NCBI RefSeq assembly: GCF_037975245.1
Contig: NC_092578.1
Span: forward strand, 15,668,321 to 15,732,320
Origin: Apostichopus japonicus
Taxonomy: Eukaryota > Echinodermata > Holothuroidea > Aspidochirotida > Stichopodidae
DNA length: 64,000 nt
Reading direction: 5' to 3'
The notes beneath the pieces are model-generated. The model was not told where the DNA came from. It made no database searches and was given only the letters and a program-made list of their open reading frames with translations. The position numbers and the translations under genes are program-made. Within the stretch, counting starts at the first letter, position 1. Every line of letters starts with the position of its first letter. Of this stretch, positions 32,422-45,246 are shown piece after piece.

Positions 32422-33290
32422 TAATGTTCCTTTGAAAGGAACTCTAATTACAACTATTATACTTTGGCGAACGTTATCAGATTGTAGAGTCGGCTAACGT
32501 TGCACGTATAACTCGACAACACTTAAAACAAACCAGAATGCAAAATGCATTGAGGTTTCGATGACTTCAATGCACTAGACTTCTGCTTGTTAGTATAACC
32601 AGAACTACTGTAGCTGTTACAATAACACTATGGCATGCTAACACAGGTCAGTAGTGGTTATACACACCTCCATCAAAAGCAATAGGGTTCTTGTACTCAA
32701 TGTTATGAATCCACACACCAAGTATTACAAAATCAAACCAAATCTCTAATAACTTCGCACATTAAAGTTGCAGAGGAGTCCACGTATGGACAAGTTAGAT
32801 TGGAATGGGGTACACCCCTCAGTCCGACAAGTTTTCAGTCCGACAAGTTTTCAGTCCGAAAATATAATACACGTTTTCAGTCCGAAAATGAAATACACGT
32901 TTTCAGTCCGAAAATGAGATACACGTTTTCAGTTGGAGAATGAAAGCATGCAGTTTTAATGCCATAATACCACCAATAAAAAGTGACAGCCCGAACTGAT
33001 AGTAAAGAAATCGATTGAATCTTTCGTATTATGTCTCACATCACCGGCGTCAACAAAGACTTGGGACCCCTTAACAACTATCAGTTACAAACATATGTAA
33101 TCGGTTCTTTGCTCCTTAATCCGCTTCCTGTATAGTCATGGTTTATTTGGTTCTAATTCCATCAATGCAATTAACACTTACCTAGCGTCATACTTTCATT
33201 GTGTTACATTTTGTACCTCTCATTCGACTGCCAAGTACTGCTGACGAAGGTCTCAATATATTTTCTAAAATTTTACTCCTTATTTGTCAA
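32422..33290. other. Non-coding; contains a 27-28 bp short tandem repeat
   Basis: At about 32820-32938 there are several copies of a unit around 'cacgttttcagtccgaaaatga', the first ones shortened ('gtccgacaagttttca'). Outside this I see no gene or element. Confidence 0.6.
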
Positions 33291-33299
33291 TTATGAGTC

Positions 33300-33443
<144 letters not shown>

Positions 33444-33736
33444 TTTGTTGCAATTTTTGCAATTTAATAAAACAACATTCAAATACTTGAATATGTAGTA
33501 CAAAATGCACAGAAGGTCCACTTTGTTGGGGCAGTTTTAGGTGATTTTGTGGTTTTCCCCTTCATACCAAAGTTAAGTGCACCACTGCCCTTGGAAGTCA
33601 CCCCCCCCCCCCCCCCATCCATAAACTGAACCTTCAGACTCACACATAGACTCGTAGACCTGACGTCAAACTAGGTAAATTGTTATTTTTACAATTGGAC
33701 ACATTCTACTAGGAGCAGGGATACTAGGAGCAGGGA

Positions 33737-33738
<2 letters not shown>

Positions 33739-33784
<46 letters not shown>
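33739..33784. repeat. (ATT)n microsatellite
   Basis: About 15 units of ATT. Just upstream (33601-33616) is a C run, and 'ctaggagcaggata' is repeated twice. Confidence 0.95.
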
Positions 33785-33785
<1 letters not shown>

Positions 33786-34395
33786 CGGTGGAGGGTGGGG
33801 CGTGACCGTTTGAAAATGTGATCATAAAGACCTCTAAATGCAATGATTATAAAGCAAACATTTAACTGATGTAACTTTGGACACTCCCTCACCCCTTCTC
33901 GGCCTCGTGCACCCCCTCACCCCCTTCTCCCCTCTTACACCCCTCACCCCCTTCTCACCCTCTTATATCCCCCTCGCCCTCGAACTCGATAATCTTGTTC
34001 ACATACGATACTTTTCTTTCTACATCTTCTACAATACGTATAAGCAATAATACAACCGTCATCTTGTATGCAATTCAGAAAAGGCTATAAGAAAGCCTTG
34101 TCGTTAAACACTGGCAAGCAATAATTGATTCATTTATTAACGTAACGTTAAGTTTGACTTGACAAGACTCTTCGACCGAGGAGCCGAGGATTATGGTTCA
34201 TTTCGTCTTATATGTTTACAAGAGGAACAATTAAAAATCAGTAATCGCACAAAATGAATTAAACTCGGGCTATGATTTTTTTATGAGGTACTAGTAATCT
34301 TGAAGCGAGCGACTTACACAATGATCAGTTTAAAGAAACACATGACGATAAGAAACCCTTTGTTGTTCCTTTTAATTTTCTTTTATGGTGTTTAG
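33785..34395. other. Non-coding, C/T-rich start
   Basis: The stretch 33885-33985 has imperfect 'cccctcacccccttctc' repeats. The remainder shows nothing I can identify. Confidence 0.5.
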
Positions 34396-35048
34396 ACAGG
34401 GGCGTATCCAGGATTTTCTAACCCGGGGGGCGCCGGCAAATTACTCTCTAAGCGGAGCGCCACCATGAGTTGACGCGCAGCGTACAAGAAAATTTCTGGT
34501 TTTGATACTAACCCAGATCACCGGAAATGGCACTTCTCGGGCTTGAAAATGACCAACCAGATGTACACCTTTTGCCTGAGAACCAAGTATTTCCCAATAG
34601 TTCTTTTTCCACCCATTACCTGAAGATTGTCACCAGTCACAAATCATGTTCGATATCATCGCATGTCCTGTGGATCATTGCTTTTGTATATGTAATTCTA
34701 CGTCGCGCCCCACAATACCCGTCAGCCCCAATTTTCAAGGTTTTTAAGCCCATTATTTGTTCAGATTTTGAAACTTCACATTTCTCGTGAATAAACTCAC
34801 TTCAAAACATACCAATAATGTTGCACAAAATTTCGTCTATGGACAACCAATATAGAAAAACCTCCTTCAACCCTAACAGACCGGTCAAAATTGCACGAGT
34901 AGAGGGAAGTATGGTGAAGAATGTTGGTCAGGAAATTTTCGAAATTCAGACACAGTTAAATTATAGGTGTACAAATATTAAAACTTCTTATAACGGCTAT
35001 TATAAAACTTCGTTGAAGGAAATGAAGAATAACGAAACCGAACGTAGC
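34396..35048 (+). mobile_element. hAT-like element, left end and body
   Basis: It begins CAGGGGCGTATCCAGGATTT, a typical left end of these elements, followed by a G run and the shared hairpin module (about 34448-34545). Bases 34440-35010 are closely similar to 2195-2730. The right end is not recognisable, probably because another element joins at about 35049. No target duplication could be set. Confidence 0.6.
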
Positions 35049-35342
35049 GTACATAGGCGTAGGAGGCGGAGGGGGGGGGGGCTGCAGCCCCTTATTCGCC
35101 ATTACTAATGTAAAAGAGAGTTTTGATGATATAATTGGACCTTCATGCTTTTTCTCCATCTACATAAGACATTTCGTTGTTTACATTAGCATCCCCGGTA
35201 TACTGCGCAACTTTCACGGACCGTACGGTCACGATGGCATGCGATGTAATAACCGATGCTTGCTTATATGATATTGACCATAACATATTGAACGCGCGCG
35301 GAGCGCGGGAAATTTTTGGTTATTTTTTTCGGGCAAGCCGAG
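35049..35342. mobile_element. 'CATAGGCGTAGGAG' hAT-like element, truncated
   Basis: The left end CATAGGCGTAGGAGGCGG with a G run is followed by body sequence matching 39840-39955, 48395-48470 and 60000-60060 ('atgcgatgtaataaccgatgc', 'gaacgcgcgcggagcgcg', 'ttcgggcaag'). It stops at GGGCAAGCCGAG, before the usual right end. Confidence 0.65.
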
Positions 35343-37296
35343 ATAATCGATTTCAAACTCATGTGTGCGGCCTTTGTACTCTCAGTAAGATGTATCTATT
35401 GAAACAGAAATGTTCATATATATTGGCCATTCAAGTGATTCAACAGGCAATATATAAACTCAACATAATACGCGGTATAAACGGGGAGGTTTTCTGCTGT
35501 CTCTTTAGATTGTTACAATTTTTTTATTATTATTATTATCACCACAAGCATCGTAAATATGACTCATACTTTGATGTAAATATATCTATTCTTAGAATTT
35601 TCTTATAAAGTTTCCATATTGATATTTTTTATCGTCATATGGCTTTATCACTGCTTTGCATACATGCCTATTATTAATAAAAATGAGCAAGGTTCAGTAT
35701 GGCCTATATACGGTATACAAAGCAAATTTTGAAGGAAAATGTAGATAGATCTTTTAGAAACAAATCATCTTTTTTGATGATTAATTTTGAAAGTGTCTAA
35801 ATGGTTTATATCATATGACTAATTATTTCAGTTTTGAATAATATATTTCCGCGTAGACATGTGTATTCCAGAAAGAAAAAGAAAGAAGTAGGTATTAAAA
35901 TATTATTAAAAGTTATCGCGTCCTCGTATATACTTGTAACGAACATAATTTATTATGTGCCAATGAAGATTAATTTTCAATATTGTATCCCGTCACTGAA
36001 CATTTATGTTAATTATATCGTTTTCAATGTTACCTACATAAAAAGAACAGCGTATCAAATTTTATGAGATGCAGGTAAACATTTACAGATTTACAGATAT
36101 AAATCGAACGTAACGTATACATGCGCATGTAGGGAATGGTTACCCCCGCCCCCCCCCCCTCCGTGCACGGACTCCCATTGGGGTTTATGCGAGACCTGGA
36201 TATGAGTATAAAAATTAATTAGCAAACAAAATACTGCCTAGAGGGAAAACACTTTCTTCACCTTTTCCTCAGCTTATTCTATCCGAAACAACACACACAC
36301 ACACACATGTTTGTATTACATTAAGACCGAGGACCCCGTTGTATTTTCCATTGTTCTAATCCACGTACCCTAACCCTAACAATACCCCCATACAATAGAA
36401 TTCTTCCGAGGACGTGGTGATTCTTTAGAAATCACAACCGAGGACCTGGAATTCTTTTGTTCAAGTCCTCGGTCAGAATACAAAACAAACGCACACTCAC
36501 AGACACAATAAAATAGCCTATAGTAAATACAACCTTACGTTAAACCTCATTCATAGCCTAAATATGGCTCAGAAAGCACTATTTTCGCGTCTACATTTGT
36601 ATTTCCTCTTTCTGGGGGGGGGGGGGGGGGAAGGGGGCAATCTAACCTACTTCCCCTCTACTTTGGAATCGGCTTCAACGGCCTGAAGGGCCACAACCCT
36701 CCATTTTAAATCCTGGATCAGCCTCTGACCATTAATCCAAACTATTGTTTTCTTAATAATCTATTTAGCTTGGTTGCTTATTTTAAACGGTTATTTGCAT
36801 TTAATTTTTAATTTATAAACAAGAATTTTCAGCCTATCCAATTAGGAGAATACTATTACAAAGTTCATCGTTAAGAAGTAAAGAGCCTAAGGTTAACTCA
36901 TTTTGCACTTTTCTTTACGATTAAAGATCAATTGACGCGTTCGAGACGCAGGAGTTCAGAGTGTCATAAAAGTAGCTGTCATACGATAAAAATATTAAAA
37001 CCTATATGTGAACGGAGACTATAGCAGGAAGCAATCAGAATAAACCGCTTATTTTTACACCGTGTAATTGTATAAGACCTCCTATAACAGAAAATCAGTA
37101 CCTTGATTTGTTGTTGAGGATTTGGTTAATTAGTGTAGTTATGCTTTATGTGCTTATCCTCTAACATTAAGATAGGTGAGAAAATAAATTTGTTCGGAAA
37201 AACAGAAGATGTCTTTGGTCTTTAAAAAAAAGTTCGGTTAGCTGGACCTTTGTCAAAGAGTTTATACCATAGCGACAGAAGCGGATCAAAAATCCA
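35343..37296. other. Non-coding region
   Basis: AT-rich sequence with a (CA)n run at 36293-36306, C run at about 36148-36162, G run at about 36614-36634 and an ATT run near 35521-35537. The phrases 'accgaggac' and 'gaggac' recur between 36320 and 36475. A possible element end (AATCCTGGATCAGCCTCTG, about 36710-36728) has no visible partner. I support no gene. Confidence 0.45.
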
Positions 37297-37304
37297 TTTG
37301 AAAC

Positions 37305-37491
37305 CAGTGGTGTAGCTACGGGCGAGGGAGGGGTAGCTACGGGTGAGGGATGGGGACCAGGGGGTGGCAGGCCCCCAATATTTGTCTGACCCCCAATGTC
37401 ACAAAAAACTTTTCCTTTTTCTGTAGAACATAGTCTCCCCCCCCCCCCATACCCCTAAAAAGCTAACAGCAGAAGACTAGCCACGCCACTG
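37305..37491. mobile_element. Small hAT-like MITE
   Basis: Ends CAGTGGTGTAGCTA and TAGCCACGCCACTG are inverted with two mismatches. Flanks TTTGAAAC (37297-37304) and TTTGCAAC (37492-37499) match at 7 of 8 bases. It is G-rich at the left and has a C run at the right. Its right part and flank recur at 14296-14455. Confidence 0.7.
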
Positions 37492-37667
37492 TTTGCAACT
37501 GACGTTTAACGTACTTGCACTGCTGTTCAATATTCTATTGGAAAAGTTAATTTCTAATCTTCGTCAGTAACGGTATTGAGAAAAAGGTCGTACCATTGTT
37601 ATGTCAACACATAGGCGTAGGAGGCGGGGGGGCTGGGGGGGCTGCAGCCCCCCCAACAATTTTTTTG

Positions 37668-38303
37668 GGTGAAAATTCGGGCAATATGCTGAGAATTTTC
37701 GGGCACCTGCTGGAAGAATAATAATATGCAATATGTTTTTCTGGGGTTTTTTTGGTAAAAATTCGGGAATATGCTGAGAATTATTCGGGCATCTACTGAA
37801 AGAATCATAATTTGCAATGTGTTTTTCAATTTTTTGGTGAAAATTTGGGCAATAGGCCTATGCTGAGAAGTTTTCGAGCACCTACTGAAAGAAGAATAAT
37901 TTGCAATGTGTTTTTCAAATATTTTGGTGAAAATTCGGGCAATATGCTGATAATTTTTTCGGGCACCTACTGAAAGAATAATAATTTGCATTTTTTTCAA
38001 TTTTTTTGGTGAAAATTTGGGCAATATGCTGAGAATTTTTCGGACACCTACTGGAAGAATAATAATTTGCAATGTGTTTTTCAATTTTTTGGTGAAAATT
38101 CGGGCAATAGGTCTATGCTGAGAAGTTTTCGAGCACCTACTGAAAGAAGAATAATTTGCAATGTGTTTTTCAAATATTTTGGTGAAAATTCGGGCAATAT
38201 GCTGATAATTTTTTCGGGCACCTACTGAAAGAATAATAATTTGCATTTTTTTCCAATTTTTTTGGTGAAAATTTGGGCAATATGCTGAGAATTTTTCGGG
38301 CAC
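37668..38303. repeat. Tandem array of about 85-bp units inside hAT-like element
   Basis: About seven units of the type 'gaaaattcgggcaatatgct' + 'gagaattttcgggcacctac' + 'tgaaagaataataatttgca' + 'atgtgtttttcaattttttg'. A three-unit block with 'caatagg.ctatgctgagaag' is itself repeated (about 37845 and 38100), so there is a higher-order period of about 255 bp. It reads open on the minus strand for 240 codons only because the units avoid stops; I do not think this is a protein gene. Confidence 0.85.
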
Positions 38304-39707
38304 CAGTGCCAGAGCGTCCATACATTCAGAGGGGCGATGATCCCTGACGGACTCAAATGGACTGCTGGCGCCCTTTTCAGCTTTTTACCACTTTTTTCTT
38401 ATTCGCGATTATCGACTTTTTTATTGCGCTCTCAAATACCTATTGACATTTTTCACATTTTGTTGGTGCAATTTTCTGACAAATGGCGATGACACCTATT
38501 TATCCTTCATTTTTCTGCAAATTAGCAAGGCCCGGAAGCGAATATATTTTTCCCAAACTGAACTGACACTGAAATTATTTCCTCGATTCTGATTGGTTAT
38601 CAGCGAGCACGTGATATACTTTAGTTTTCAACATGGATCCTCCATAATCTGTCGATATCAGTATGATCAACACAATCAAATTCAAGATATTAACATTAGC
38701 AACTTTCCAGAACTTTTAGTAGGTATATTTGAACGAAAGTATAGAGTGAAGCAACTATTCCCAACTACTGCGCCCATTATAGGCAGTCCTCGTTCGTTTG
38801 TTTACTCGCTTGACTCCGCTCTACACAACACATACATGTAATGTAGCCTATTGTACTGTGTATAGTATACAACACAATAACACACAGTGCATTTGTAATT
38901 GTATACATGTAGCCGATGTACATATGTACCGTGGTGTTTGGTTGCGATACTTTTAGTTTTATAATCATAAATTCAAAATGTATTCAGTCAATGAATCATG
39001 ATAGGCCTAGTCGAATATGTAGTGGCCATGAAGACGCGCGAGCGAGTGTGTGTCAGCCAGTGAGTGTACACAAACATGGCATTTGACGATATGTCTGTGT
39101 CTTTTGACTTGTTAACTAGTTGTATATAGCATTATAACCTATACGTATACGTAACCACATATGTTTACCTGCACAATTAGAAGTTCTTATACATGGTGAC
39201 ATAGTAGGCCTGCATAAACCGTATATACGTATTCGTACTAGTTCGAGATCTCAAATTCATTAATATAGGCCCTACCGCCCTTGCAGTAGCTCTTGATAAC
39301 TGGAAGCCTCACATTGTATCTACATGTAGGCACACTTAGGCCTACATACTTTAACTTAGCCTGTATATGGCGTACACACGTAATTTTGACATGATGCGGC
39401 CCATGAGGATTGGTATGATCAACACTAACAGTGTCACATACATTCATTCATAAACGCCGACTACCATTCCGGTTTTGATCAGCCAATCAGAATCGAGGAA
39501 ATAATTTCAGTGTCAGTTCAGTTTGGGAAAAAAATATTCGCGGCCCGGAAAGGGTCATTTCCGGCGATCTAGGGAGTATCTTTACTCAAAAATTTCTGTA
39601 CGCTCCGCGCCAACCTGTGGTGGCGCTCCGCTTAGATAGTGTCAAAAGCACCCCTACAGACCCATTCTCTCCCCCCCCCCTGACCAATACCCCTCGCTCC
39701 GCCACTG
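38304..39707. mobile_element. Second-level hAT-like insertion
   Basis: The left end CAGTGCCAGAGCG and right end CGCTCCGCCACTG are inverted with two mismatches. The tandem unit is interrupted here (GGGCAC before, GCACTACTGAAA after), and GCAC is on both sides, but a full 8-base duplication is not clear. It carries the hairpin module in reverse (about 39540-39645) and itself hosts the element at 38538-39541. Confidence 0.65.
38538..39541. mobile_element. Long-TIR element with 9-bp target duplication (MULE-like)
   Basis: Inverted repeats of 59 bases with one mismatch (38538-38596 and 39483-39541, starting GCGAATAT) are flanked by GGCCCGGAA (38529-38537, 39542-39550). A 9-bp duplication with long inverted repeats is typical of Mutator-like elements. 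The 1.0 kb length without a transposase makes it non-autonomous. Confidence 0.82.
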
Positions 39708-40002
39708 GCACTACTGAAAAAAGAAGAATAATTTGCAATGTGTTTTTCAATGGTTAAACTGATATTATTATCATTATTATTGTAAGGACTTCCCCAATAA
39801 TTATAACCAATATAGAAGGGTAATAACACGAAAAATGATTTTATGTTATTGGCAGGTGTAGTAACTGATGGATGCCTATATGATATGCACATTAACGTGT
39901 AGAACGCGCGCGGAGCGCGCGAAAAAATTTTGGTTATATTTTTCGGGCAAGTCGTTACAGCCCCCCCAAATCAAATGAGGCTCCTACGCCTATGTGTCAA
40001 CA

Positions 40003-40664
40003 TGACCACCCCCCTTTTTCACCCTTCCTTTTCTTCAAGTATAGCCGCCTTGAAAATGAGGATACACTATACTTTATCACATGTTTTCCCGATATCCCTA
40101 ATTGACCCCGGGTTTGTACCACCCCCCCCCCTGAGCCCAGTGTCTCTCGTGAGGCCCGCTCGTCAATAAGATACAGCGAGACACTTTTGCGTCAGCCCCC
40201 CCCCCACCCTCCCTTGTGTTGTGGGAACTGCTATATATACTTGCGTGTACCAATGGTACCTGATTCCTTCCTATGCCACTGGACCGGGATATCACACAAT
40301 GTGGAGATGACTCATTTCGACCAGTAATACCGAGCGGAAAATTGATAGACTAAACGGATTTGACAATATACCGGTAGCGTCTCAATATTAGCTGAACGGT
40401 CAATCGGAGAATAGGAAGCAATTAAAGCCGGCCGGTGACAAAAACCGTCTTATGAGAAAGTCATGAAATGAATAGAAAAATTATAGTTTTACCAGGATAT
40501 ATAAAACTGATTATGAATAACTTTATATACGAATTGTGCAGCTCCGAAGCAATGTGGACAGGTACCGGTACGTTTGGTTCAACAGTAAAGTTATAGTAGG
40601 CTATATGTGAGCCTATAGTTGCATGATCAAAACAGTTGAACCTTCCACGTTGAATATTATCACC
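40003..40664. other. Non-coding region with poly-C runs
   Basis: Contains C runs near 40121-40131 and 40196-40206 and an imperfect inverted pair 'gtctctcgtgag'/'cagcgagacac' around 40140-40192, perhaps the core of an old element. No gene. Confidence 0.4.
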
Positions 40665-40672
40665 CTTAGTAA

Positions 40673-40964
40673 CAGAGGCGGCGGAAGCTATGGCTGAGGA
40701 TCTCATTGAATGGGATAGGTGGAGCACAAACTTCAAAAACTTCGGAAACTTTCTAATAGTTTACAGGTTTCTTAATTTTCCAACAAAAATTTTTTTATTA
40801 AATAACAAATGGACACTTTTTTCTTTACAAAGATGAAAAAAGAGTATACTTTCCATTAAAAAATAAAGGAGATGGGAACTTAGGAACATGATAACTTTTG
40901 CTGAGAGCGGAGGAGGGGGGGGGGGGGTGTAGGTGGTACATGTGCTCCGGCTTCGCCGCCCCTG
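40673..40964. mobile_element. Small hAT-like MITE
   Basis: Left end CAGAGGCGGCGGAAGC and right end TTCGCCGCCCCTG are inverted with mismatches. The flanks CTTAGTAA and CTCAGTAG agree at 6 of 8 positions, as an old target duplication would. A G run lies near the right end. Confidence 0.55.
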
Positions 40965-42111
40965 CTCAGTAGCCCAATAGGGATCAAACCAATGACTGAA
41001 TAGCTACCGAAAAATTAGCACGCGTATATATATGTCTATATGCAACAAAATGACAGGTCGTTTTATCTAAATGTTCTGTGCTCTACACAAACCGATACTT
41101 GTAAACTATTCTCAATGGTTGTATATTGACTCGCAGATTTTTCTCGGTCTATCTTTTCGTCCAACCTTGATCCCAGAAATCCCTATGATAATCTTATCAG
41201 GAAGGATAGAATGTTACGGTTAAAGAAGATTATGTTAATGAGAAAGGATAGACATCATAATGAACAGCTTTGATATTGTTTTATCTACGTATATACCTGA
41301 ACAATGTTGATGTTTACGTAACCTTTTCCTCATTGTTGAAACTGATGTATTAGTTTTGCATTCAAGCAGCGGCGTCTTGGCGCCATTTGGTCGTTCATGG
41401 AGAGACAAATCCAATAATCTTCTTTACCTTATGATAACTATTTGAAAAAATGAGAAAAATCTTGCTCCGTTTGGGAGATATGCAAATTTTAAAGTCATGT
41501 CTTTGAGCTGACATTTTGTAAATCTATGATGTCATAGTCACTTTGAGATATGGAACCTTTTACTTTTACTAGTATAGACATAATTCCCATTTAATTCTAT
41601 CACTTTTGATATTTCTTTTCTATAGGAAGAATTCAATGAAGTGAACGTCAAGTACTTTTGTTTAATTTCAAAAAAAAATAACAAGTTGAATACCTTCAAA
41701 AGTTGAAGGTTAGCACAGGATATGGATTTTTGAAGACTCCAAAATTTATCTGCTTTTTCTATATTTAGACAAAACAAACAGTTTATGGGATTTAATGTTA
41801 GGTAAAGTTCACTTTCATTTCCTAAATTACTAAACGACTGGAGATTAAGGCTTAAATTTACGAGTTCATATTTCATAACAAAGTAGGTATTTTGGTTTTA
41901 CGTCGGGTGTTAAGGAAATCGGAAGTTCTAGTTTATGTGTGATCTACTTCCAACCATTTCCTTTCCATTACTTTATTTTCTCTTTCTAAAATTGTGGGCG
42001 TTTCTTTTACGCATCATATTCAGAGAACAGATGTTTAAATGATTAAGAACATTAAAAAAGAAGAGAGAAATTAAAACAAAGAAAAAGAGAAAGACGTCGG
42101 GGATAATTTAA
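40965..42111. other. Non-coding region
   Basis: AT-rich. A piece at about 41465-41545 ('ctccgtttgggagat' and 'gatgtcatagt') recurs at 52012-52100, so it is part of a diverged dispersed repeat. A 112-codon minus-strand frame at 41538-41876 has no supporting evidence. Confidence 0.4.
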
Positions 42112-42480
42112 AGGCACTGTAGACTCGCCCCAAACCGCGTGCCGCCCTCTGAAAAAAAGTTAACTTTCCGTGCTTGCAAGTGAAGTTTTTTCTTGTCGCT
42201 ACAAAATACAGACAGAAATGTAACGTGATACCTTGTTTCTTTTATCTAGACCTGAGATGTCCATCGCTGCTATGCACACTGTGTTGTGGGTATTGACCGC
42301 AGCTGTATGTATTGACTGTACACTAGTGTCTAAGATTACCGACGGTAGCAAGCTTTGTGGGTGTATTTTCTGGGATAGATGGTGGTGTCTAACAGTTTTG
42401 TTACACCTCATTCGAAACTAGGTCAGATTACCGGCATCAGACGTTTCTTTGTGCGCGAGTCTTCACTCCATTTAAAAGGA
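42112..42480 (+). repeat. Dispersed repeat starting TTTAAAGGC (copy 2)
   Basis: Closest relative of 29747-30115, with the same order of landmark phrases and a similar length. It begins TTTAAAGGCACTG and ends near a second TTTAAAAGG, so TTTAAA lies at both ends. Confidence 0.75.
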
Positions 42481-43140
42481 AATATATAACTCGGCTAAGG
42501 AAGGATACATAGAATACGTGAACGACTTTTGTTTCATAAGATTGTTTGAGAATGGCAAGTGACCGATACTAGAAGGATTGCCAAGAACCGCATGTGAACA
42601 CTCACGCTTGACCAGGTGCAGACTAAGGCCGAAGAGAAGCACAGGTGTCCGACAGGACGACAAGAAAAAGGGTCATTTTAACCTCTTTGTGAAAAAAAAG
42701 GGAAAGAAAGAAAAGTGATTTTAAATGGTCAATTAACCTCTAATAGGGTTCCGTTTGAGGTCAGTGGTCAAATGTGAAAAGAAAACTCTAAAAGGTCATC
42801 ATGAATTTACCTTATACTAGAATTTCAACAGTTGCCAAAAGCTTTCAAAAATCGGATACAATCTCGTGGTGATGGCTACACTGCGAGCTTCCAAAAGTGT
42901 TATATCAGTAAATACAAGAATACAAAACTCACGCCACTGATGTACGCCTTATACTTCATGACGTGGAAGTTCAGTATGAATGACTAGTATTTTACTAGCA
43001 TATTTCACTAACATATTTGTCCGTAGCATATTTGACCAGCAAATTTCACTTAGATACTCGATCAACAAATTTCGACTACAGCAAATTTATTTGACTAGTA
43101 AATCACGTGTATCTATTTATTTTCTAAGGGACTCGTGATA
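42481..43140. other. Non-coding region
   Basis: Short irregular repeats of 'agcatatttgac'/'agcaaatttca' type occur at 42985-43105. Nothing else that I can name. Confidence 0.4.
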
Positions 43141-43265
43141 TACTTCTGACTATTCATGATCACACAGTCACAGTCCCGATGCAAGGGGACTGGGGTTGAG
43201 AGCGGATCAGTCGTTTGGTTTTCGTGGCCAGGTTCTTCTTAGAGTGACTTTTCTTAAAAAAGTAT
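43141..43265 (+). repeat. Dispersed block shared with unit 3' flanks
   Basis: The phrases 'cacagtcacagtc.cgatgcaagg' and 'gttgagagcggat', then 'gtgacttttcttaaaaa.gtat', match 14146-14205 and 27750-27860. This fragment of the unit's 3' flank, or of a repeat within it, lies 15 kb beyond copy B. Confidence 0.65.
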
Positions 43266-45200
43266 GTTTGCGGTCAATGCTGTTTTGGTCTTTGTAAATC
43301 TGTCGTGTGTCACCCACACCATTCTGCAAAAGGGATCAAATTTGGTTCTCAGCCATAGTGTCTACTCTGTAGGAAGGGTAACCAATGTAGGAGGTAGGTG
43401 GGGGGGGGGGGTCAAGGTTGGGCAGGGACGTCGTGAGTCAGGTTCACTTAACAGAAAACAAAGAAGAAGAATATTTCAGAATAAACATATTTAGAAAACA
43501 GCATGTAGGAGTCCGAATTTTATATTGAAGGTCAATACCGTGTAAAATGAAAGTTCTATTGGAAATCATAGCTGCATATTGGCAATGATACGGCCTCTGT
43601 TGAAAACCATAGCCATATTATGCTGCGGCTCGCTTTGTAAATATTATTGTTGAAAGTATTGATATATAGCGCCATCACTTTGCTCGCTTTTTGATTAGGT
43701 CCTGGGCATTCCTTTCATTCTACTTCCAGAACCCTAGTGCGGCGGATTCGGTTTAACTCAACACAAAGTACCGTACTTACGTGCGTGAGAGGAAATCAGA
43801 TACCGGGAGTTTGTGTGGTGGTGATATTTGAAAGATGGACATACCTTAGATATCATCGATCGATCCTTACGCTATTTCTGAAAGCCTTCCTCAATTCCCG
43901 TAGGAGAAACAAGGAAAGAAGACCGTTATAAATGTTTGTGTTATAACTCACTCGTGTGCAATAATGTTTATGTATTGAAGATAAAAAAAATTAATTAAGT
44001 TGGAATTGAAACCATCTGTAACAACTACTACAGAGATGTTATTGTATGGCTTACATCTTTGTTCGTATATATTTGTAGCACGGATCAATTTGAATCAGGA
44101 CATCCACGGACGGAATGAGTTCACAATAATTTCACGCTCAAGACCTAGCCTTATTAGCGAAGGTTGTCTTAAAACCCAATCTGCATCAATAACTCTTTCT
44201 TGCTCTCTGGGAAAGTAATCAAAAGTAAGTTTATAAATTATTTGATTTTTATTTTCGTTACCATCAAATAAGTTCCAAAGGATTTTGCGGGGGTGGGTGG
44301 GGGGGGGGGTGATACGGAGAAATAGGTCTTGATGAGGACAGCTATCTTTCAGCAAAATCTTTTTTTTAAATAGAGTGTCCTCCGAGGGCAGTCAATGGCA
44401 TTACCATACTATACCGGTACATGCGTTATTTCTGATTGCACGTGCAAACTGCTTTTTTCTGCTGTTTTTGTTGTTGAATATTTGAACGCTTTTATCTTCC
44501 TGTTGAGAACATTTGAGAGCGTATAAGTAAGTTTATAAGTTGTAATAATAGCAAAGAGTAATTACAGTTAGGGTTAGCATTTCTCCAACGGTACTCTGTT
44601 CCTCCGTTTGTGCGTCTCAGAGGAATTTGATCTTATATCCGTACATTTTAATGAATGCATTTAATTGGGGGGGGGGGGAGGATTTGTGAGTGGGGATGCA
44701 TGGGAGGGGTAAGGGAATGTACCACTGTCGATAACATCTAGGTTTCACGACTGCTGCAGTATAAACTATTATGTCAGGATACTGTTTGAGGATATTAGTA
44801 TTGCCTAACCCTAACCCCCCACCCACCGCCACAGAATATATACATATATAACTTAAAATTATCCACGCAAATTGAGGGCTGGGGAGGTGAAAAACTAGAA
44901 TACTGCTTTGAGGGTTTTATACAGGTTTGTAATATAAATTGAGTTGAAAATGTTTTACCATATATAAAGGTCCCTTAAATATTATAACAATAATTGTGTT
45001 CAAAGTTTCTAAAGAAATACCTTCAGGGAAGCTCTCTCCTCCTCCAAAATGTCCCGCTATCGGGAAGGGGGTCAAATAAACCGCCAAAGCAAATTAAAAG
45101 AAATAGGCTACAATACAAAAACATATATATTCTTACGTAAAAAAACAAATGTGACCATTGTTGGCGTTGCTGGCAGATTTGGAGTTTAATAAGCATTACC

Positions 45201-45246
<46 letters not shown>

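Larger units (their letters stand above)
37610..39994. mobile_element. 'CATAGGCGTAGGAG' hAT-like element with nested insertions
   Basis: Left end CATAGGCGTAGGAG and right end CTCCTACGCCTATG are inverted. The 8-base target duplication TGTCAACA is perfect (37602-37609, 39995-40002). The 2385-bp length comes from a tandem array (37668-38303) and nested elements at about 38304-39707. Related short forms lie at 48333-48686 and 59910-60295. Confidence 0.88.

Noticed and set aside
34956-35159. Pro-rich minus-strand frame
   Set aside because: The proline run is the C/G tract at a hAT-like element end.
37599-38321. 240-codon minus-strand protein
   Set aside because: It is a translation of the 85-bp tandem unit inside a transposon and includes poly-C derived residues.
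41538-41876. 112-codon minus-strand frame
   Set aside because: AT-rich region, no motif, no splice context and no second copy.
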